DNA of 64,000 nucleotides. Origin: Roseinatronobacter sp. S2. Its GTDB lineage: Bacteria > Pseudomonadota > Alphaproteobacteria > Rhodobacterales > Rhodobacteraceae. The stretch lies in NCBI RefSeq assembly GCF_029581395.1, contig NZ_CP121113.1, positions 2,662,001-2,726,000 of the forward strand, given 5' to 3'. Positions 8,985 to 18,068 of the stretch are shown in pieces. Position 1 is the stretch's first letter, and the number at the start of each line of letters is the position of its first letter. The position numbers and the translations under genes were made by a program. The notes under the pieces are model-generated. The model ran no database searches. It saw nothing but the letters and a program-made list of their open reading frames with translations, and was not told the origin of the DNA.

Positions 8985-10108
8985 GCGGCACATGGTTGGC
9001 GGATGCGCGCACGCAAACTGTGCTGGCGCTGTTGTCGGATGCGGGGCATCAGGCATTTGTGGTGGGCGGCTGCGTGCGCAACGCGCTGCTGGGCGTGGAT
9101 GTCACCGATGTGGATATCGCCACCGATGCACGGCCCGAACGGGTAACGGACCTGGCGCAGGCGGTGGGGGTTCGCGCGGTGCCGACAGGGCTTGCGCATG
9201 GCACCATCACCCTTGTTGTGGATGGCCAAGGGTTCGAGGTGACAACCTTTCGCCGCGATGTGCACACCCATGGCCGTCATGCGACCGTGGCCTTTGCCAG
9301 TGATGTGGCACAGGATGCGGCGCGGCGTGATTTCACCATGAACGCGCTTTATGCCGATGCGCGCGGCCATGTCACCGACCCGCTGGGGGGCATGGCCGAC
9401 CTGCGCGCGCGGCGTGTGCGGTTTGTGGGCAATGCACGCGCCCGCATTCATGAAGATTACCTGCGCATTTTGCGGTTCTTCCGTTTTCACGCCCAATATG
9501 GCGACCCTGCACAAGGACTGGACGCCGACGCGCTGGACGCCTGCGCGCGCGGCGCACAAGGCATGGGCCAGTTGTCGGCGGAACGCATCGGGGCGGAAAT
9601 GCGCAAACTGCTGGGCGCACCCGACCCTGCACCCGCCATAGCTGCCATGGCGCATTGCGGGGTTCTGGCGCAGGTGGTCGCGGGCGCGGATACGCAGGCG
9701 CTGCCCCGCCTGATCCATCTGGAAGGGGACATGCCGCCGCGGTGGTTGCGCCGCCTGCTGGTCCTTGGCGGTGACAGCGACCGGCTGCGCCTGACGCGCG
9801 CGGAGTCGCGCCATCTGGGCCAGATGCGCGCGGCCATTGCTACGCTGCAAACTGCCGCGCAGCTTGGCTACCGGCTGGGCACTGATCTGGGCGCGGATGT
9901 TATTGTGGCGCGCGCGGCGCTGATGGAAAGCCCGCTGCCGCCCGACTGGCAGGCCGAATTGCGCCGTGGGGGGGCTGCCCGTTTTCCCGTGCGCGCGTGC
10001 GATCTGCCGCATCTGCAAGGCCGCGCGTTGGGCGCGTGCCTGAAAGCGCTGGAAGACCGCTGGCTTGCGTCTGATCTGGCGCTGACGCGCAAGGAATTGC
10101 TGGGCTGA
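8972..10108 (+). CDS. cca: CCA tRNA nucleotidyltransferase / poly(A) polymerase family protein
   Basis: Adds or repairs the 3'-CCA end of tRNAs. The 378-residue protein belongs to the class II nucleotidyltransferases. Near the N-terminus are VVGGCVRNALL (from residue 30) and the metal-binding Asp pair Asp46/Asp48 in VTDVDIATDA. RRDFTMNALYAD supplies the nucleotide-recognition motif, and IHEDYLRILRFFRFHAQYG is the conserved neck helix. The start codon at 8972 overlaps the end of the Nudix gene. Class II sequences cannot be split with certainty into CCA-adding enzyme and poly(A) polymerase by eye, but only one copy is present here and the alphaproteobacterial orthologues of this length are usually CCA-adding enzymes. 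Confidence 0.9.
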   Translation: MQTIGGTWLADARTQTVLALLSDAGHQAFVVGGCVRNALLGVDVTDVDIATDARPERVTDLAQAVGVRAVPTGLAHGTITLVVDGQGFEVTTFRRDVHTHGRHATVAFASDVAQDAARRDFTMNALYADARGHVTDPLGGMADLRARRVRFVGNARARIHEDYLRILRFFRFHAQYGDPAQGLDADALDACARGAQGMGQLSAERIGAEMRKLLGAPDPAPAIAAMAHCGVLAQVVAGADTQALPRLIHLEGDMPPRWLRRLLVLGGDSDRLRLTRAESRHLGQMRAAIATLQTAAQLGYRLGTDLGADVIVARAALMESPLPPDWQAELRRGGAARFPVRACDLPHLQGRALGACLKALEDRWLASDLALTRKELLG

Positions 10109-10151
10109 CTGGCCAACGCCCCCGCCTGCCCCTATATGTTTGCAAAAGCGA

Positions 10152-12062
10152 ATGAGGGGCCATGTGCTGCAACGAACCGACATAGAACCGCCGAAGACCG
10201 CCCTGCACGGGGCCAATGGCACACAGTGGCTGGCGGGGCTGATTGACGCATTCGCCCCTGCCGACACGGCCCCACCCCATAGCCTGTGGCGGTTTATCCT
10301 GTGGTCGGTGCGCGGGGCATGGCCGGTTTTGCTGCTGGCCGCTGCAATTTCCGCCCTTGTTGGCACGACGGAAGTTGTGTCGGCCTTGTTGATGGGCTGG
10401 ATTATTGATGCGGTCGTGGACACCGGGCCTGCGGGCTTTTTTGGCCAGCATCTGGCGCTGATTGCAGGGTTTGTGGTGTTCTTCATCATCCTGCGCCCGA
10501 TGGCCTTCGGGTTGTCATCGGCAGCGAATGCGATTGTGGTGCAGCCCAATGTCTATGTGCTGGTGCAATCGCGCCTGAACCGTTGGACATTGGGCCAGCC
10601 CGTCACCTTTTTTGACAATGATTTCGCAGGCCGTATCGCGCAAAAGCAGGTGCAGACCGCGCGCGCGTTGACCGATGTTGCCAATGAAACGATCAACACG
10701 ATGGCCTTCGCGCTGGCATCGATCATCGGGTCTGTGGTGCTGCTGCTGACGATTGATCTGCGCATCGCGTTTGCGCTGGCGTTATGGATGGTGGGGTATC
10801 TGGCGCTGATCCGGTATTTCCTGCCGAAGGTCCGCAAATCCGCAGGCGCACGGGCAGGCGCGCGCGCGCAGGTCAGCGGGCAAGTGGTCGATACCATCAC
10901 CAATATCAAAACCGTCAAACTGTTCGCCCATGCCGAATTTGAGGATCGCGCCGCGCTGAACGCGATGGGCATTTTCCGCAACCGCGCCATAGAATTCGGC
11001 GAAGTGCAGGCGTTGTTCCGGTTCTGGCTGATGGCGGTGGCAGGGCTGTTGCCGGTGCTGCTGATCGGCGGCACGATCTGGCTTTGGACGATTGGCGCGG
11101 CAACACCGGGCGGGATTGCCGCTGCCGGTGCCGTGGCCATTCGCATCGCGCAGATGACAGGTTGGGTCAGTTTCGTGCTGATGGCCATCTACGGCAATCT
11201 GGGCGAGATTGAGGACGGCATGAAAACCCTGACCCCCGCCCCCGATCTGACCGATGCGCCTGATGCGGTCGATCTTGGCCGTGCCACGGGCGATATACGG
11301 CTGGACAGTGTGGATTTCGCATATGGGCGGCGCACTGGTGGCGTCACGGAAATGTCGCTGCATATCCCCGCAGGCGAAAAAATCGGAATTGTGGGCGCAT
11401 CGGGTGCGGGCAAATCCACGCTGGTTGCCCTGCTGCTGCGGCTTTATGATGTCGAAGGGGGGCGCATCACGCTGGACGGGCACGACATTCGCGCGCTGAC
11501 GCAGGAAAGCCTGCGGCGTAATATCGCCATGGTCACGCAGGAAACGGCCATGTTCAACCGCTCTGCCTTTGAAAATATCCGCTATGGCAAGCCAGAGGCC
11601 ACGCGCGCGCAGGTCGAAGCGGCCGCCCGCGCCGCAGAAGCACATGACTTCATACAAGACTTGCAGGACCATGAAGGCCGCAAGGGGTATGATGCGCATC
11701 TGGGCGAACGCGGCGTGCGCCTGTCGGGCGGGCAGCGCCAGCGAATTGCCCTTGCGCGCGCATTTTTGAAAGATGCCCCCGTTCTGGTGCTGGATGAAGC
11801 AACATCCGCGCTTGATTCAGAAGTGGAAGCAGCCGTTCAATCCGCACTGGAGCCGCTGATGGAAGGCAAGACCGTTCTGGCCATCGCGCACCGGCTGTCG
11901 ACCATCGCGCAACTGGACCGCATTATCGTGCTGGATGACGGGCGTATTGTCGAGCAGGGCACCCATGACGAGTTGCTTGCCAGGGGCGGCACCTATGCCC
12001 GTTTCTGGGAACGGCAGTCGGGGGGCTTTCTGGGCTGCGATGATGACTTGCCAGCAGCCTAA
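10152..12062 (+). CDS. ABC exporter half-transporter (membrane plus ATPase domains)
   Basis: Type IV ABC exporter with a transmembrane domain fused to its ATPase (about 636 residues); it would act as a dimer in the inner membrane. Six hydrophobic segments fall between about residues 45 and 330. The nucleotide-binding domain has GASGAGKST (Walker A), LSGGQRQRIALARA (signature), VLVLDEATSALD (Walker B) and AHRLSTI (switch His). The protein resembles MsbA-like and multidrug-type exporters, and substrate cannot be assigned. The start was placed at the ATG at 10152; a TTG at 10140 in frame would add four residues. It is followed after 50 bp by an RNA methyltransferase gene on the same strand. Confidence 0.88.
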   Translation: MRGHVLQRTDIEPPKTALHGANGTQWLAGLIDAFAPADTAPPHSLWRFILWSVRGAWPVLLLAAAISALVGTTEVVSALLMGWIIDAVVDTGPAGFFGQHLALIAGFVVFFIILRPMAFGLSSAANAIVVQPNVYVLVQSRLNRWTLGQPVTFFDNDFAGRIAQKQVQTARALTDVANETINTMAFALASIIGSVVLLLTIDLRIAFALALWMVGYLALIRYFLPKVRKSAGARAGARAQVSGQVVDTITNIKTVKLFAHAEFEDRAALNAMGIFRNRAIEFGEVQALFRFWLMAVAGLLPVLLIGGTIWLWTIGAATPGGIAAAGAVAIRIAQMTGWVSFVLMAIYGNLGEIEDGMKTLTPAPDLTDAPDAVDLGRATGDIRLDSVDFAYGRRTGGVTEMSLHIPAGEKIGIVGASGAGKSTLVALLLRLYDVEGGRITLDGHDIRALTQESLRRNIAMVTQETAMFNRSAFENIRYGKPEATRAQVEAAARAAEAHDFIQDLQDHEGRKGYDAHLGERGVRLSGGQRQRIALARAFLKDAPVLVLDEATSALDSEVEAAVQSALEPLMEGKTVLAIAHRLSTIAQLDRIIVLDDGRIVEQGTHDELLARGGTYARFWERQSGGFLGCDDDLPAA

Positions 12063-12112
12063 GCGCACCGTATCTGGCACAGGACTTCAGCAATAGCGGA
12101 TACCCCCCTGCC

Positions 12113-13327
12113 ATGGCCACACTGACCATCACCCGACTGGGCCATCAAGGCGATGGCATTGCCGAAGGCCCGGTTTTCGTGCCCCGCACCCTGCCCGGAG
12201 AGGTGGTTGAAGGGGATGTTGCAGGCGGGCGCATGGCCGCGCCGCGCATTATCACACCGTCAGACCAGCGCATAAAGGCCCCCTGCCCGCATTACCGCAA
12301 TTGCGGCGGCTGCGCCGTGCAACATGCGCGCGAAGAGTTCGTCACCGACTGGAAGCAGGACATCTTGCGGCACGCGTTGTCTGCACAAGGGATCGAGGCC
12401 CCGTTTCGCGCGCCCCATATCTCGCCCTTGCACAGCCGCCGCCGCGCAAGTTTCGCAGGCAGACGGCTGCGAAACGGGGCCTTGGTGGGCTTTCATGCCC
12501 GCGCGTCGGACGTGCTGACGGCTGTGCCCGATTGCATGATCCTGCACCCTGCCCTGATTGCCGCCTTGCCAATGCTGGAAGATCTGACCGCGCGCGAAGG
12601 GTCGCGCAAGGGCGAGTTGACGCTGTCGCTGACGATATCCGAAGCGGGGCTTGATCTGGCCGTGACAGGCGGCAAGGCACCGGACGGGCCTGTGCGCGCG
12701 ACGCTGGGGCAATGGGCGGGGCAAGCAGGCCTTGCGCGCCTTGCATGGGAGGGCGAGGTGATTGCGCAGGAACAGCCCCCCTTTCACACCATCGGGCGGG
12801 CGCGTGTCACGCCGCCACCCGGCGCATTCCTGCAAGCCACCAAACCCGCCGAAGCCGCGCTACAAGCCGCAGTCGCGGATGCGGTCGGGCCAGCCAGTCA
12901 GGTGGCGGATTTGTTTGCGGGCTGCGGCACATTTGCCCTGACACTGGCCGAACGCGCCGAAATCCACGCGATTGAAAGTGACGGGGCCATGCTGCATGCC
13001 CTTGATGCGGGCTGGCGGCAGGCTGTTGGTCTGAAACGGATCACCACGCAAACCCGCGATCTGTTCCGCAACCCTGTCCTGCCGGAAGATCTGGCGCGCT
13101 TTGATGCTGTGGTCATCGATCCGCCCCGCGCGGGTGCAGAAGCGCAGGCAAAGGCACTGGCGAACAGCCGCGTGCCCGTAATTGCAGCCGTGTCGTGCAA
13201 CCCCGTGACATTCGCGCGCGATGCGAAAGTGCTGATACAGGGCGGGTATCGCCTGAATTGGGTGCAGGTTGTCGATCAATTTCGTTTCAGCCCCCATGTG
13301 GAGCTTGCAGCCCAGTTCGTGAGATAG
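12113..13327 (+). CDS. TrmA/RumA-family RNA (uracil-5-)methyltransferase
   Basis: SAM-dependent methyltransferase that puts a methyl group on C5 of a uridine in rRNA (RlmD-like) or tRNA. The 404-residue product starts with a short TRAM-like beta domain (TITRLGHQGDGIAEGPVFVP). Next come the Fe-S cysteines in CPHYRNCGGC, a Rossmann SAM site (ADLFAGCGTFALTLAE), the DPPRAG motif and the catalytic cysteine in AVSCNPVTFARD near residue 360. Presence of the CX5CGGC cluster site favours the RlmD/RlmC group over TrmA, which lacks it. The exact target base is not decidable from sequence alone. It is flanked by an ABC exporter and a sodium-channel gene, so context gives no help. Confidence 0.9.
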   Translation: MATLTITRLGHQGDGIAEGPVFVPRTLPGEVVEGDVAGGRMAAPRIITPSDQRIKAPCPHYRNCGGCAVQHAREEFVTDWKQDILRHALSAQGIEAPFRAPHISPLHSRRRASFAGRRLRNGALVGFHARASDVLTAVPDCMILHPALIAALPMLEDLTAREGSRKGELTLSLTISEAGLDLAVTGGKAPDGPVRATLGQWAGQAGLARLAWEGEVIAQEQPPFHTIGRARVTPPPGAFLQATKPAEAALQAAVADAVGPASQVADLFAGCGTFALTLAERAEIHAIESDGAMLHALDAGWRQAVGLKRITTQTRDLFRNPVLPEDLARFDAVVIDPPRAGAEAQAKALANSRVPVIAAVSCNPVTFARDAKVLIQGGYRLNWVQVVDQFRFSPHVELAAQFVR

Positions 13328-13381
13328 CATATCGCAGCCAGCAGACAGGGCCTTGCAACGACAGTGACTTGGGGAAAGACA

Positions 13382-14161
13382 ATGTTCAGCCGCGAAAAGA
13401 CCGCCGCTTTTTTGGAACAGGCATGGGTGCGCAACGGGATTATCGGGGTCATCGTGTTCAATGCCGTTTTGTTGGGCATGGAAACATCAGACACCCTGAT
13501 GGGGGCTGCTGGCCCGTTGATCCTGACGCTGGACAAATTGTGTCTGACGATCTTTGTGCTGGAAATCGCGCTGAAGTTTTACGCGCACAGGTTGTCATTC
13601 TTCCGGTCGGGCTGGAATGTCTTTGATTTTCTGATTGTCGGTATTGCGCTGGTGCCCGGTGCACAAACCTTCAGCGTGCTGCGCGCCTTGCGTATTCTGC
13701 GCCTGCTGCGCGTGGTGTCGGTCAGCCCCAATCTGCGCCGCGTGGTCGAAGGGTTTATCAAGGCCCTGCCCGGTATGGGGTCGGTGTTTTTGCTGATGGG
13801 GATGCTGTTTTACATCGGCGCGGTCATGGCCACCAAACTGTTCAAGGACAGCTTTCCCGACTGGTTCGGCGATCTGGGCAATTCGGGATATACGCTGTTC
13901 CAGATCATGACGCTGGAATCATGGTCGATGGGCATTGTCCGCCCTGTGATGGAAACCTACCCCTATGCATGGGCGTTCTTTGTGCCGTTTATCATGGTGA
14001 CGACCTTTGCCGTGGTCAACCTGCTGGTCGGTCTGATCGTCAATTCCATGCAGGATGCGCATGCCGCCGAAAGCAATCAGGCGACCGAAGATTACCGCGA
14101 CGAGGTTCTGCGGCGCCTTGCGGCCATCGAAAACCGCCTGAACGAGCAGGACAAACCCTGA
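13382..14161 (+). CDS. BacNaV voltage-gated sodium channel (NavAb/NaChBac-like)
   Basis: Single-domain, homotetrameric voltage-gated sodium channel of the inner membrane. The 259-residue product has six hydrophobic segments. S4 carries regularly spaced arginines (VLRALRILRLLRVVSVSPNL, about residues 100-119). The selectivity filter is Thr177-Leu-Glu-Ser-Trp-Ser-Met183, as in NavAb. The pore-lining S6 (VVNLLVGLIVNSMQ) leads into a C-terminal acidic neck and coiled coil (DEVLRRLAAIENRLNEQ), expected to hold the tetramer. The ATG at 13382 fits the short N-terminal helix of known members. Channels of this family are known from marine roseobacters and alkaliphilic Bacillus, where they are tied to sodium and pH homeostasis or motility. 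It lies between RNA methyltransferase and L,D-transpeptidase genes. Confidence 0.95.
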   Translation: MFSREKTAAFLEQAWVRNGIIGVIVFNAVLLGMETSDTLMGAAGPLILTLDKLCLTIFVLEIALKFYAHRLSFFRSGWNVFDFLIVGIALVPGAQTFSVLRALRILRLLRVVSVSPNLRRVVEGFIKALPGMGSVFLLMGMLFYIGAVMATKLFKDSFPDWFGDLGNSGYTLFQIMTLESWSMGIVRPVMETYPYAWAFFVPFIMVTTFAVVNLLVGLIVNSMQDAHAAESNQATEDYRDEVLRRLAAIENRLNEQDKP

Positions 14162-14255
14162 GGCCGGACTGACACGGTTGCGTGATCAAAACTGCAAAAC
14201 AGCTTGGCAGAATCGCGCTTTTCAGGCAATGCTGCAAGAAAAGCCAGAGGCAGTA

Positions 14256-14837
14256 ATGCAGTTTTTTCGTTTGATCGCAGCTTTGACGGTGCTGGTCGCG
14301 CTTGCGGCATGTTCCACAAAGCCCAGCAAGTTCCGCACCTATAATGGCCCGGAAGTGACGAAGGTGATGGTCTACAAGGCCAGCCGCCGCATGGAATTGT
14401 GGCATTATGACCGCTTGCTGCGCGTGTTCGAGGTGGATCTGGGCGGCAATCCTTACGGGCACAAGGAACGCGAAGGCGACCGCCGCACACCCGAAGGCAA
14501 TTACATCATCGACCGGCGCAACCCCAACAGCCGCTTCCATCTGTCCATCGGGCTGGATTACCCCAATGAAGCGGATAAGGAACATGCGCTTGAGAATGGC
14601 TGGCGTCCGGGCGGCGATATCTTCATTCACGGGCGCGGCCCGCAATTCCAGAATGCGCGCGGGGACTGGACAGATGGCTGCATAGCCGTCAGCGACCACG
14701 AGATGGAAGACATCTATGCCATGGTGCGCGATGGCACCCCCATCCATATCAGCCCCGGCCCCGCGCCCATGCTGGCGGCATCTACAAAACCGGGGCGCGG
14801 CATGGCCCCTGCCAGATTGCGGTTCTGGAACCGTTAA
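14256..14837 (+). CDS. L,D-transpeptidase (YkuD family) lipoprotein
   Basis: Predicted cell-wall enzyme that forms or edits L,D cross-links or attaches proteins to peptidoglycan, acting in the periplasm. The 193-residue product begins with a lipoprotein signal (VLVALAAC, lipid-modified Cys19). The YkuD catalytic region is recognisable: IHGRGP supplies the conserved His and DWTDGCIAVS the catalytic Cys142. The sequence is closest in feel to the YafK-like branch, where the final motif is GCIAVS/T rather than HGCIRL. The ATG at 14256 was chosen since it gives the signal directly; an upstream frame from 14178 is not needed. The 3' end faces potI across a 280-bp gap that holds a dispersed repeat. 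Confidence 0.88.
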   Translation: MQFFRLIAALTVLVALAACSTKPSKFRTYNGPEVTKVMVYKASRRMELWHYDRLLRVFEVDLGGNPYGHKEREGDRRTPEGNYIIDRRNPNSRFHLSIGLDYPNEADKEHALENGWRPGGDIFIHGRGPQFQNARGDWTDGCIAVSDHEMEDIYAMVRDGTPIHISPGPAPMLAASTKPGRGMAPARLRFWNR

Positions 14838-14888
14838 GGTTCAGCGCGCGGGCGGCTATTGGCCTGAAGGGGGCGTTGAAGTTTCCAG

Positions 14889-15061
14889 AGGCGCGGAGCA
14901 AAGGCCGCAGGCCGCCGCGCCATCGGTGGGCCGTCCCGCGGCCTGCCGATTTGGCAAGTGACACGCCAAGCCTATGATCTTGGGAATATGCAGCCCGTAT
15001 AAAGTGAACTTCACCAACGCCGGATCGGCAGACCCCGGCCCACCGCTGGCGCGGGCTTTAT
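14889..15061 (+). repeat. Dispersed inverted-repeat element, copy A
   Basis: About 173 bp of non-coding DNA that matches copies at 35305-35474 (same strand) and 49058-49229 (opposite strand). It opens with a small GGCGCGG...CCGCGCC hairpin. Long imperfect inverted arms follow: 14916-14950 pairs with 15024-15053, sharing CGCGCCA, CGGTGGGCCG and CTGCCGAT. A loop of about 73 bp between the arms contains a conserved GTATAAAGTG. It fills the convergent gap between the L,D-transpeptidase gene and potI. A protein-coding role is unlikely, since the frame shared by the other two copies stops early here. Confidence 0.85.
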
Positions 15062-15117
15062 CCAAGCGCGAATAACCGCAAAAGGCCAGTTTCAACCAGC
15101 CCTGTACGCCCACGCCC

Positions 15118-15918
15118 CTACAGCCCTTTCGACATCTGCTTGCGCATCAGCCAGCCTGCGGCCAGAACCGCCACGAAAACGAACCCGATGATGATTGTCG
15201 CCAGCGCGTTCACATCCGGACTGACCCCCAGCCGCACCTTGGAAAAAATGACCATCGGCAAGGTCGATGCCCCCGGCCCTGTCACGAAACTGGCGATCAC
15301 CAGATCATCCAGCGACAGCGTGAAGGCCAGCAACCAGCCCGACACCAGCGCAGGCGCGATCACCGGCAAGGTCACATCGAAAAACACCCGCACCGGCCCC
15401 GCCCCCAGATCGCGCGCGGCTTCTTCCAGCGATTCGTCCATGCTGCGCAGCCGCGATTGCGCAATCACGGCCACGAACGCCGCACAAAACGTCGTATGGG
15501 CAATGATCACCGTGACCATGCCGCGCCCGGCGGGCCAGCCAAGGGTAAGTTCCATGGAGATGAACAACAACAACAGCGACAGGCCGGTAATGACTTCGGG
15601 CATGACCAACGGTGCCGTGATCATGCCGGTCAACAGCAAGCGGCCCGTAAAGCGGCTGAATCGTGTCAGAACAAACGCGCCCAGCGTGCCGATAACTGTG
15701 GCCAGTGTGGCGCTGAAAAACGCCACCTTCAGGCTGACCCACGCTGCGCCCATGATCTGGCGGTCATTCAGCAATTCGCCATACCACCGCGTCGAAAACC
15801 CGCCCCATACCGTCACAAGGCGCGAATCGTTGAAGGAAAACACCACCAGCGAAATGATCGGCGCATATAGAAAAATGAACCCCAGCAGCACCGCCACAGG
15901 CAGGAACCATCCCCGCAT
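15118..15918 (-). CDS. potI: Polyamine ABC transporter permease (PotC/PotI type)
   Basis: One of two inner-membrane channel subunits of a spermidine/putrescine importer. The 266-residue protein has about six hydrophobic segments, opening RGWFLPVAVLLGFIFLYAPI. It carries the EAA loop (LEEAARDLGAGPVRVFFDVTLP) that docks on the ATPase. Its ATG overlaps the potH stop (ATGA), which decided the start at 15918. It is last in the order potF-potG-potH-potI. The operon order and the PotF-like binding protein support putrescine or mixed polyamine uptake, but specificity is inferred. The gene faces an L,D-transpeptidase gene tail to tail, with a dispersed repeat between them. Confidence 0.9.
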   Translation of the reverse strand: MRGWFLPVAVLLGFIFLYAPIISLVVFSFNDSRLVTVWGGFSTRWYGELLNDRQIMGAAWVSLKVAFFSATLATVIGTLGAFVLTRFSRFTGRLLLTGMITAPLVMPEVITGLSLLLLFISMELTLGWPAGRGMVTVIIAHTTFCAAFVAVIAQSRLRSMDESLEEAARDLGAGPVRVFFDVTLPVIAPALVSGWLLAFTLSLDDLVIASFVTGPGASTLPMVIFSKVRLGVSPDVNALATIIIGFVFVAVLAAGWLMRKQMSKGL

Positions 15919-16865
15919 CAGTCTGCCCCCCGCCGGTTTTGCACCGATTGCAGCCACATGATGGGTGCTACCACCAGCACCAGCATGACAATCGCCACCG
16001 CCGATGCCACAGGCCAGTCGCGGCTGCCAAAGAACTCGTCCCACAACACACGGCCAATCATCAGCGTATCCGGCCCGCCCAGCAACGCAGGGATCACATA
16101 TTCCCCGATGGCAGGAATGAAGACCAGCATGGACCCCGCCACAATACCGGGCAGGGACAGCGGCAGGGTGACCGTGAAAAACGTCACCACGGGCGAGGCC
16201 CCAAGATCACTTGCCGCTTCCAGCAGCGCGCCGTCCAGCTTGGTCAGATTGGCGTATAGCGGCAGGATCATGAAGGGCAGATAGGTATAGACAATGCCGA
16301 TATAGACCGCGAAATCGGTCTGCATCATGACCAGCGGCTGATCAATCACGCCCATCCCTATCAACATGTTGTTGATCACGCCATTGGTGCGCAAAAACCC
16401 CATCCACGCGTACACACGCAGCAGGAAACTGGTCCAGAATGGCAGGATCACCAGCAGCAGCAACAAAGACCGGCGCGGTTCTGGCGCGCGGGCAATGAAA
16501 TAGGCCATCGGATAACCGATCAGCAGCGCAAATACCGTCGAGATTGCCGCGATCCTGATCGAGGACAGATAGGCGTTGCGATACAGCGCATCCGTCAGCA
16601 AAAACCGGTAATTTTCCAGACTGGCAATAATCTCCAGCGACCCGTCGGGACCACGTTCAAACATGGGCGTATAGGGCGGGCGGGCAATGATGGCTTCGGC
16701 CAGCGAAATACGCCCCAGCACGAAAAACGGGGCCAGAAAGAACACCAGCAGCCACAGCATGGGAATGGCAATCACCAGCGTGCGCCCAGACAGGCCCAGC
16801 TTGCCCACAGCCCAGGCCGTGCCGCGCCACGGGGCAGAGCCGGTGATCATTTTTCCCGCACTCAT
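15918..16865 (-). CDS. potH: Polyamine ABC transporter permease (PotB/PotH type)
   Basis: Second channel subunit of the polyamine importer, 315 residues. It has an N-terminal cytoplasmic stretch, then hydrophobic segments beginning at about residue 28 (TLVIAIPMLWLLVFFLAPFF). The EAA loop is LLEAASDLGASPVVTFFTVTLP, almost parallel to that of the partner permease. The motif PFWTSFLLRVYAWMGFL is typical of PotB/PotH proteins. It overlaps the ATPase gene upstream and the second permease downstream by 4 bp each, giving a tightly coupled potGHI block. Nothing is missing from the sequence. Confidence 0.92.
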   Translation of the reverse strand: MSAGKMITGSAPWRGTAWAVGKLGLSGRTLVIAIPMLWLLVFFLAPFFVLGRISLAEAIIARPPYTPMFERGPDGSLEIIASLENYRFLLTDALYRNAYLSSIRIAAISTVFALLIGYPMAYFIARAPEPRRSLLLLLVILPFWTSFLLRVYAWMGFLRTNGVINNMLIGMGVIDQPLVMMQTDFAVYIGIVYTYLPFMILPLYANLTKLDGALLEAASDLGASPVVTFFTVTLPLSLPGIVAGSMLVFIPAIGEYVIPALLGGPDTLMIGRVLWDEFFGSRDWPVASAVAIVMLVLVVAPIMWLQSVQNRRGAD

Positions 16866-17995
16866 TCGGTCAGCACCCTGAAGGCTGCGGGCTGCACACT
16901 GATCCAGACGGGTTCATCCCAAGAAATCGGGTCTTCGTCGCGCAAGCGGTTGGACTGGCTGGCGCGGATCAGGCGGCCATTTTCAAGCCGGATGCGGTAT
17001 TGCGTCATATGGCCGATATAGCCCAGATCCTCGACCACGCCGTGCCACGCATTATGCGCGCCATCGGGTTTCTGGCGCGACAGGGCAAAGCGTTCGGGGC
17101 GCACCGCCCCCCAGACCTGCTGGCCGCGCGTCAACCCGGTTTGCGGCGGCAACAGCACTGGTCCCAGTTCCGCGGTTTCAATACGCATCAGATCAGGGGC
17201 AACAGCATCTACCTTGCCGTCAAACAGGTTCACCGTGCCAATAAAGTCGGCAACAAAGCGGGAATTGGGCCGCTCGTATATCTCGTGCGGTTCACCGATT
17301 TGCGCGATCATCCCGTCCTTCATCACCCCGATACGGGTTGCAAGGGTCATCGCTTCGTCCTGATCATGGGTCACCACGATAAAGGTCACCCCAAGGCTTT
17401 CCTGTATCTTGATCAGTTCAAACTGGGTTTCCTCACGCAGTTTCTTGTCCAATGCGCCCAGCGGTTCATCCAGCAACAACACCTTCGGGCGTTTGACCAG
17501 CGCGCGCGCCAGCGCGACACGCTGGCGCTGCCCGCCCGACAACTGGTCGGGTTTGCGCCGCGCCAGTTTTTCCAGCTTGACCATTTTCAACATCTCGCCC
17601 GCGCGGGCATAGGCTTCGCGCTTGCCCAGCCCTTCGCGCAACAACCCGTAGGCCACGTTTTTTTCCACACTCATATGCGGGAACAACGCATAGGACTGGA
17701 ACATCATATTTGTGGGGCGGCGGTCCGGCGGCACGCGCGCCATATCTTCACCGTCAATCATGATGCGCCCTTGGGTCGGGATTTCAAACCCCGCAAGCAT
17801 GCGCAAAAGCGTGGATTTCCCGCAGCCGGATTCACCCAGAAGGCAGAACAATTCACCCTTATAGATATCCAGATCGACATCAGACACGGCGGTGAAATCG
17901 GCAAACTGCTTGACCAGCCCCTGCACGGAAATGAATGGCTGTGCCCCTGCGCTAAGCCAGGGTCTTGTATCGGCAGCGATTGCTGGTTTTTGCAT
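16862..17995 (-). CDS. potG: Polyamine ABC transporter ATP-binding protein
   Basis: ATPase that drives polyamine import. The 377-residue protein has GESGCGKST (Walker A), LSGGQRQRVALARAL (signature), VLLLDEPLGALD (Walker B) and VVTHDQDEAMTL (switch His). A C-terminal TOBE-type regulatory domain contains WGAVRPERF. The start at the ATG at 17995 (MQKPAIAADTRPW) was preferred to a longer frame from 18040, because the potF stop lies 73 bp upstream and the extra residues look unlike the family. Length and the TOBE region fit the PotA/PotG group and exclude amino-acid-type ATPases of about 250 residues. Confidence 0.93.
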   Translation of the reverse strand: MQKPAIAADTRPWLSAGAQPFISVQGLVKQFADFTAVSDVDLDIYKGELFCLLGESGCGKSTLLRMLAGFEIPTQGRIMIDGEDMARVPPDRRPTNMMFQSYALFPHMSVEKNVAYGLLREGLGKREAYARAGEMLKMVKLEKLARRKPDQLSGGQRQRVALARALVKRPKVLLLDEPLGALDKKLREETQFELIKIQESLGVTFIVVTHDQDEAMTLATRIGVMKDGMIAQIGEPHEIYERPNSRFVADFIGTVNLFDGKVDAVAPDLMRIETAELGPVLLPPQTGLTRGQQVWGAVRPERFALSRQKPDGAHNAWHGVVEDLGYIGHMTQYRIRLENGRLIRASQSNRLRDEDPISWDEPVWISVQPAAFRVLTE

Positions 17996-18068
17996 GCAGT
18001 CTTCCCGAACAAGCACCAAAGGGAAATGCGCCGCGACCACACAGCCTGTGCAGACGCGGCGACCGGAT

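Noticed and set aside
8915..10549. Long minus-strand frame opposite cca and the ABC exporter (544 codons)
   Set aside because: Antisense to well-supported genes; composition is the complement of their codons.
14209..14255. Longer start for the L,D-transpeptidase gene from 14178
   Set aside because: Would bury the lipoprotein signal inside the protein; the ATG at 14256 begins it directly.
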